Below the pieces are notes generated by a model. It was given only the letters and a program-made list of their open reading frames with translations, was not told where the DNA came from and made no database searches. Made by a program: the position numbers and the translations under genes. 64,000 bases of DNA, taken from the NCBI GenBank assembly GCA_946480815.1, contig CAMLLB010000004.1, positions 69,908 to 133,907 on the forward strand. The letters run 5' to 3'. The stretch is from an uncultured Flavobacteriales bacterium. GTDB taxonomy: Bacteria; Bacteroidota; Bacteroidia; Flavobacteriales; Crocinitomicaceae. Positions 61,283 through 64,000 of this stretch are shown one piece after another (the stretch's first letter is position 1; each line of letters begins with the position of its first letter).

Positions 61283-62806
61283 ATGAAATGGTTCTTTACT
61301 CTGCTTGTTTATTTGTTTTCAATTCCGGTTTTCGGGCAAAATGTACACTTGAATCCAGTTTTTGGTTCCGGAGGTATTGCAATTACTCCAAATACCACCG
61401 AAATAAACTGCGTTGCCATTGATGCCGGTGGAACTATTTTCAGTGCCGGATACAGTATGGAAAGCGGTTCACCGGGAGTATATCACCTGACAGTTACCAA
61501 GTATTCACACAACGGTGTTCCAATTTCCAATTTCGGGACAAATGGAGTCGTTACAACTCCAATTGATTATTCCGAATTCCCATTGGATATTCAGCTGCAA
61601 GCAGATGGAAAGATCCTGGTTTCCGGTTCTTCTTATTTAGGACCTACTCAAACCGGCCCGGGAGAATACCACTTATTTGTTGTTCGTTATTTACCAAACG
61701 GTACTCTGGACAATAATTTCGCCAACAACGGGATCTTTAAACTAACCTATTCAGACAGCCACGTTGCAAAAATGATTGTCTTGTCTGACGGATCAGTTCT
61801 ATTGGCGGGAAACAGTTATGGAACCGGTACGGTAAGTAAAATTGATCCGAACGGAGATTTGGATCCGTTTTTTGGGAGCAACGGGTCAACATTCCTGTCT
61901 GACCCCAACTTCACTTTTATTTTATGGGATGCGATCCTGTTGGTCGATAATACAATCCTTTGCGTGGGCTACGACCTGAACGATCCGAATAACATGAAAC
62001 TGGCTTATTGTAAATTGGACCTGAATGGAAACCTGGTTTCGGGCTTCGGTCAAAATGGAAAAGTCATTACAGATCTGTTCAACGGAGGTTTTCCCGAAGT
62101 TAGTGAATATCTGCAAAAAGCAATCGAGCTTCCCAATGGACAGATCATTATCGGTGGACAAGCCATGGGAGCTATGCTCATGAAGATCAATCCGGATGGG
62201 AGCTTGGTCAGTAACTTTGGAACTAATGGTATCCTGGGTCACTCCTATCCATTCACCGATTTCCAGGTTCAGGCAGACGGCAAGTTCCTGATCGGCGGAA
62301 GTCACCAGGTCAGTCAATACAATGCCGGTTTTTCAATTACCCGTTTAAACAGTAACGGAAGTTTGGATAACAGTTTTAACGGAACCGGAACATTCACCGT
62401 AGATATTTCGCCAGAAAACGATTACCTGCAGGATATGGAACTAACCGGAAACGGACATGTTTTCGTAGGTGGCTCCTCCCGTTTATTGAGTACTGATTCG
62501 GATTTCATGCTGGCAGATATTGACATAAATCAAAGTTTGGGACTAGGGAAAGAAGGCTTTGACGAAATAGTGGTTTATCCGAATCCATTCTCTGATCAGT
62601 TAATTGTTTCGATCCAAAACGAATCCATTACAGAAATCCAACTGATAGATGCAACCGGAAGAATAGTCACTCAGTTTATTCCTGAATCAACAAATACCCT
62701 GCATTTGGATTCTTTGGCAAATGGCTTATACCAACTTGTATTAAAAGATATGTCCGGAAAAGTATCCGTCAAAAAGTTGCTGAAAGAATCATTTTCTTTG
62801 AAATGA
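61283..62806 (+). CDS. T9SS cargo protein with delta-60 repeats, copy 2
   Basis: 507 residues, same plan as the preceding gene: signal peptide (KWFFTLLVYLFSIPVFGQN), delta-60 repeats (ISNFGTNGV, DGKILVSGS, LDNNFANNGIF, LDNSFNGTGTF), and a T9SS sorting domain (VYPNPFSDQLIVSI ... GLYQLVL). Overall similarity to copy 1 is high in repeats and tail, so it arose by duplication. The Crp/Fnr gene starts 17 bases later and could be co-transcribed by read-through, but no terminator is visible between them. Confidence 0.9.
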   Translation: MKWFFTLLVYLFSIPVFGQNVHLNPVFGSGGIAITPNTTEINCVAIDAGGTIFSAGYSMESGSPGVYHLTVTKYSHNGVPISNFGTNGVVTTPIDYSEFPLDIQLQADGKILVSGSSYLGPTQTGPGEYHLFVVRYLPNGTLDNNFANNGIFKLTYSDSHVAKMIVLSDGSVLLAGNSYGTGTVSKIDPNGDLDPFFGSNGSTFLSDPNFTFILWDAILLVDNTILCVGYDLNDPNNMKLAYCKLDLNGNLVSGFGQNGKVITDLFNGGFPEVSEYLQKAIELPNGQIIIGGQAMGAMLMKINPDGSLVSNFGTNGILGHSYPFTDFQVQADGKFLIGGSHQVSQYNAGFSITRLNSNGSLDNSFNGTGTFTVDISPENDYLQDMELTGNGHVFVGGSSRLLSTDSDFMLADIDINQSLGLGKEGFDEIVVYPNPFSDQLIVSIQNESITEIQLIDATGRIVTQFIPESTNTLHLDSLANGLYQLVLKDMSGKVSVKKLLKESFSLK

Positions 62807-62823
62807 AGGTGTAACTTCGTTTC

Positions 62824-63393
62824 ATGCGATTGGAATCATTTCTGGAACATTTCAACCTGTTTAGTGAAACAGAAATAGAAGAAGCTGTTCGCTTGTTTTC
62901 AAAACGCATCATGAAAAAAGGTTCTTATTTTGTTCAGGAAGGACAAAAATGTTCGGAAGTTGCTTTCATTGAAAACGGTGTTTTTCGTTCTTTCTACATT
63001 GCTCCGAACGGCAATGAAATGACATATTGTTTTCGCTTTCCGGGCGATATGATGGCTGCGTATTCTGCATTCATTACCGGAAAAGGAAGTGTGGAATACA
63101 TCCAGGCTCTTTCCGATGCAGAAATATGGGTTATCCCTAAAGATCAAATTGATCACTTGTTAATGAAAAATCCGGCTTGGATCCATTTTCTGAAAATCAT
63201 GGCGGAACAACAATACTTAGAACTGGAAGGACGTGTGTTTCAATTACAACGGGATTCTGCCCATGAACGTTATCAAAATCTCATCGAGGAGCAACCGGAG
63301 TACATCAGGCAAATTTCTGTGCAGCACCTGGCTTCTTACCTCGGAATTACACAGCGTCATTTAAGTCGTATTCGAAAAATGGTTCTTTTGTGA
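62824..63393 (+). CDS. Crp/Fnr-family transcriptional regulator
   Basis: 189 residues. A cyclic-nucleotide-binding-like beta-roll (KGSYFVQEGQKCSEVAFIENGVFRSFYIAPNGNEMTYCFRFPGDMMAAYSAFITGKGSVEYIQAL) is followed by the long dimer helix and a winged HTH (VQHLASYLGITQRHLSRIRKM). No Fnr-type cysteine cluster. The phosphate-binding cassette lacks the Crp arginine, so cAMP binding is unlikely. Similar small regulators in Bacteroidota often sit by oxidoreductase genes, as here (next gene flavodoxin-fold). Confidence 0.9.
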   Translation: MRLESFLEHFNLFSETEIEEAVRLFSKRIMKKGSYFVQEGQKCSEVAFIENGVFRSFYIAPNGNEMTYCFRFPGDMMAAYSAFITGKGSVEYIQALSDAEIWVIPKDQIDHLLMKNPAWIHFLKIMAEQQYLELEGRVFQLQRDSAHERYQNLIEEQPEYIRQISVQHLASYLGITQRHLSRIRKMVLL

Positions 63394-63448
63394 CAAATGT
63401 CCTTTTTTAAAGGAAGGCCTAAACCTAGCTTTGCTCAAAAAAACAATC

Positions 63449-64000
63449 ATGGGCAAGAAAATTTTGATCATCAACGGACATCCGAATAAAGACTCATTTA
63501 ATTTCGGAATTGCGGCAGCTTATAAAAAAGGTGTTTTAAGCAGTGGTGCTGAAGTCAAAGAAATCATAATCGCAAACCTGGATTTCAATCCGAACCTTCA
63601 ATTCGGTTACCAAAAGCGTATGGAATTAGAACCCGACCTGCTGGAATCCTGGGAGAAAATTCAATGGGCCGATCATTTGGTTTGGATCCATCCGGTTTGG
63701 TGGGGAGGCCTTCCGGCAATCACAAAAGGATTTATCGATCGCTTGTTCCTTCCAGGATTTGCTTTTCAATACCGCGAGAATTCAAACTTTTGGGACAAAC
63801 TCTTAAAGGGTAAAACTGCTCATATCATTACGACTTTGGACCAGCCAGGATGGTTCTACAGATTGGTATTCCGCAGACCGAGTGTGAATCAATTGAAACG
63901 ATCTGTTCTAAAATTCTGCGGTATCAGCCCTGTAAAAGTGAGCTATATCGGAATTATACGAGGTTCGAAACCTGAAATGCGGGAAAAGTGGCTGCAAAAA
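63449..64000 (+). CDS. Flavodoxin-fold NAD(P)H:quinone oxidoreductase, cut by window end
   Basis: Partial: 184 codons with no stop before the window ends. N-terminus KKILIINGHPNKDSFNFGIA is the FMN/FAD-phosphate loop of the NQO1/WrbA-like NAD(P)H dehydrogenase (quinone) family. HLVWIHPVWWGGLPAITKGFIDRLFLPGFAF is its diagnostic second motif. The protein is usually 190-200 residues, so only a few codons are missing. It starts 56 bases after the Crp/Fnr gene and is probably its regulatory target. Confidence 0.88.
   Translation, partial: MGKKILIINGHPNKDSFNFGIAAAYKKGVLSSGAEVKEIIIANLDFNPNLQFGYQKRMELEPDLLESWEKIQWADHLVWIHPVWWGGLPAITKGFIDRLFLPGFAFQYRENSNFWDKLLKGKTAHIITTLDQPGWFYRLVFRRPSVNQLKRSVLKFCGISPVKVSYIGIIRGSKPEMREKWLQK

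Overview
The window looks like chromosomal DNA of a Bacteroidota member, most likely Flavobacteriales (a Crocinitomicaceae/Fluviicola-type organism is my inference). Pointers are several secreted proteins with C-terminal type IX secretion (T9SS) sorting domains, a type III glutamine synthetase, an S46 dipeptidyl-peptidase, ribosomal protein S16 with a long acidic tail, DUF4494 and DUF2490 proteins, and promoters of the Bacteroidota type (TTTG, about 19-21 bases, TAnnTTTG). Base composition is moderately AT-rich throughout and clearly more so in one gene (39586..40701). I saw no rRNA, tRNA, CRISPR array, prophage or intact insertion sequence.

Layout. 1-6.6 kb: acetyltransferase, a large TPR hybrid histidine kinase, a secreted M1 peptidase and a His-rich exported protein. 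6.7-16.3 kb (minus strand): a complete assimilatory sulfate-reduction operon, transcribed in the order aldo/keto reductase, sulfite reductase with a HEPN tail, uroporphyrinogen-III methyltransferase, a siroheme-dehydrogenase/TSUP-permease fusion, APS reductase (cysH), cysD, cysN, ferredoxin-NADP reductase. Before it lies a 25-codon reading frame with tandem Cys codons and five Met codons, ending in three in-frame stops. An intrinsic terminator follows, with a competing upstream pairing segment: the architecture of a sulfur-amino-acid transcription attenuator. An Rrf2 regulator with four cysteines is encoded upstream of the leader. A similar 26-bp site occurs in front of both the regulator and the leader promoter.

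17-31 kb: DUF2490 protein, VanX-like lipoprotein, aminotransferase, CNNM/CorC-type membrane protein, two tandem paralogous exported proteins with a DoxX-like membrane protein, a LuxR-type response regulator, an exported protein overlapping an ECF sigma/anti-sigma pair, a receiver-adenylate cyclase-HD protein, a T9SS protein and ispH. 31-41 kb: glutamine synthetase III, small unknown proteins, gcvT, two T9SS cargo proteins, and an isolated AT-rich gene with an MrcB-like N-terminus and a DUF3883 nuclease-like C-terminus (possible defence gene). 41-50 kb: S46 peptidase, a 600-base gene-free stretch holding a 129-bp inverted-repeat element, a GH92 mannosidase next to a ROK kinase, an HD hydrolase, an outer-membrane protein, then rpsP-rimM-trmN6.

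51-64 kb: thioredoxin-like protein, M16 peptidase-pdxH-DUF4494 cluster, an exported unknown protein, an active/inactive M16 peptidase pair, two tandem delta-60 repeat T9SS proteins, a Crp/Fnr regulator and a flavodoxin-fold oxidoreductase cut by the window end. Intergenic spaces carry several small palindromic repeat families and a thrice-repeated terminator hairpin.
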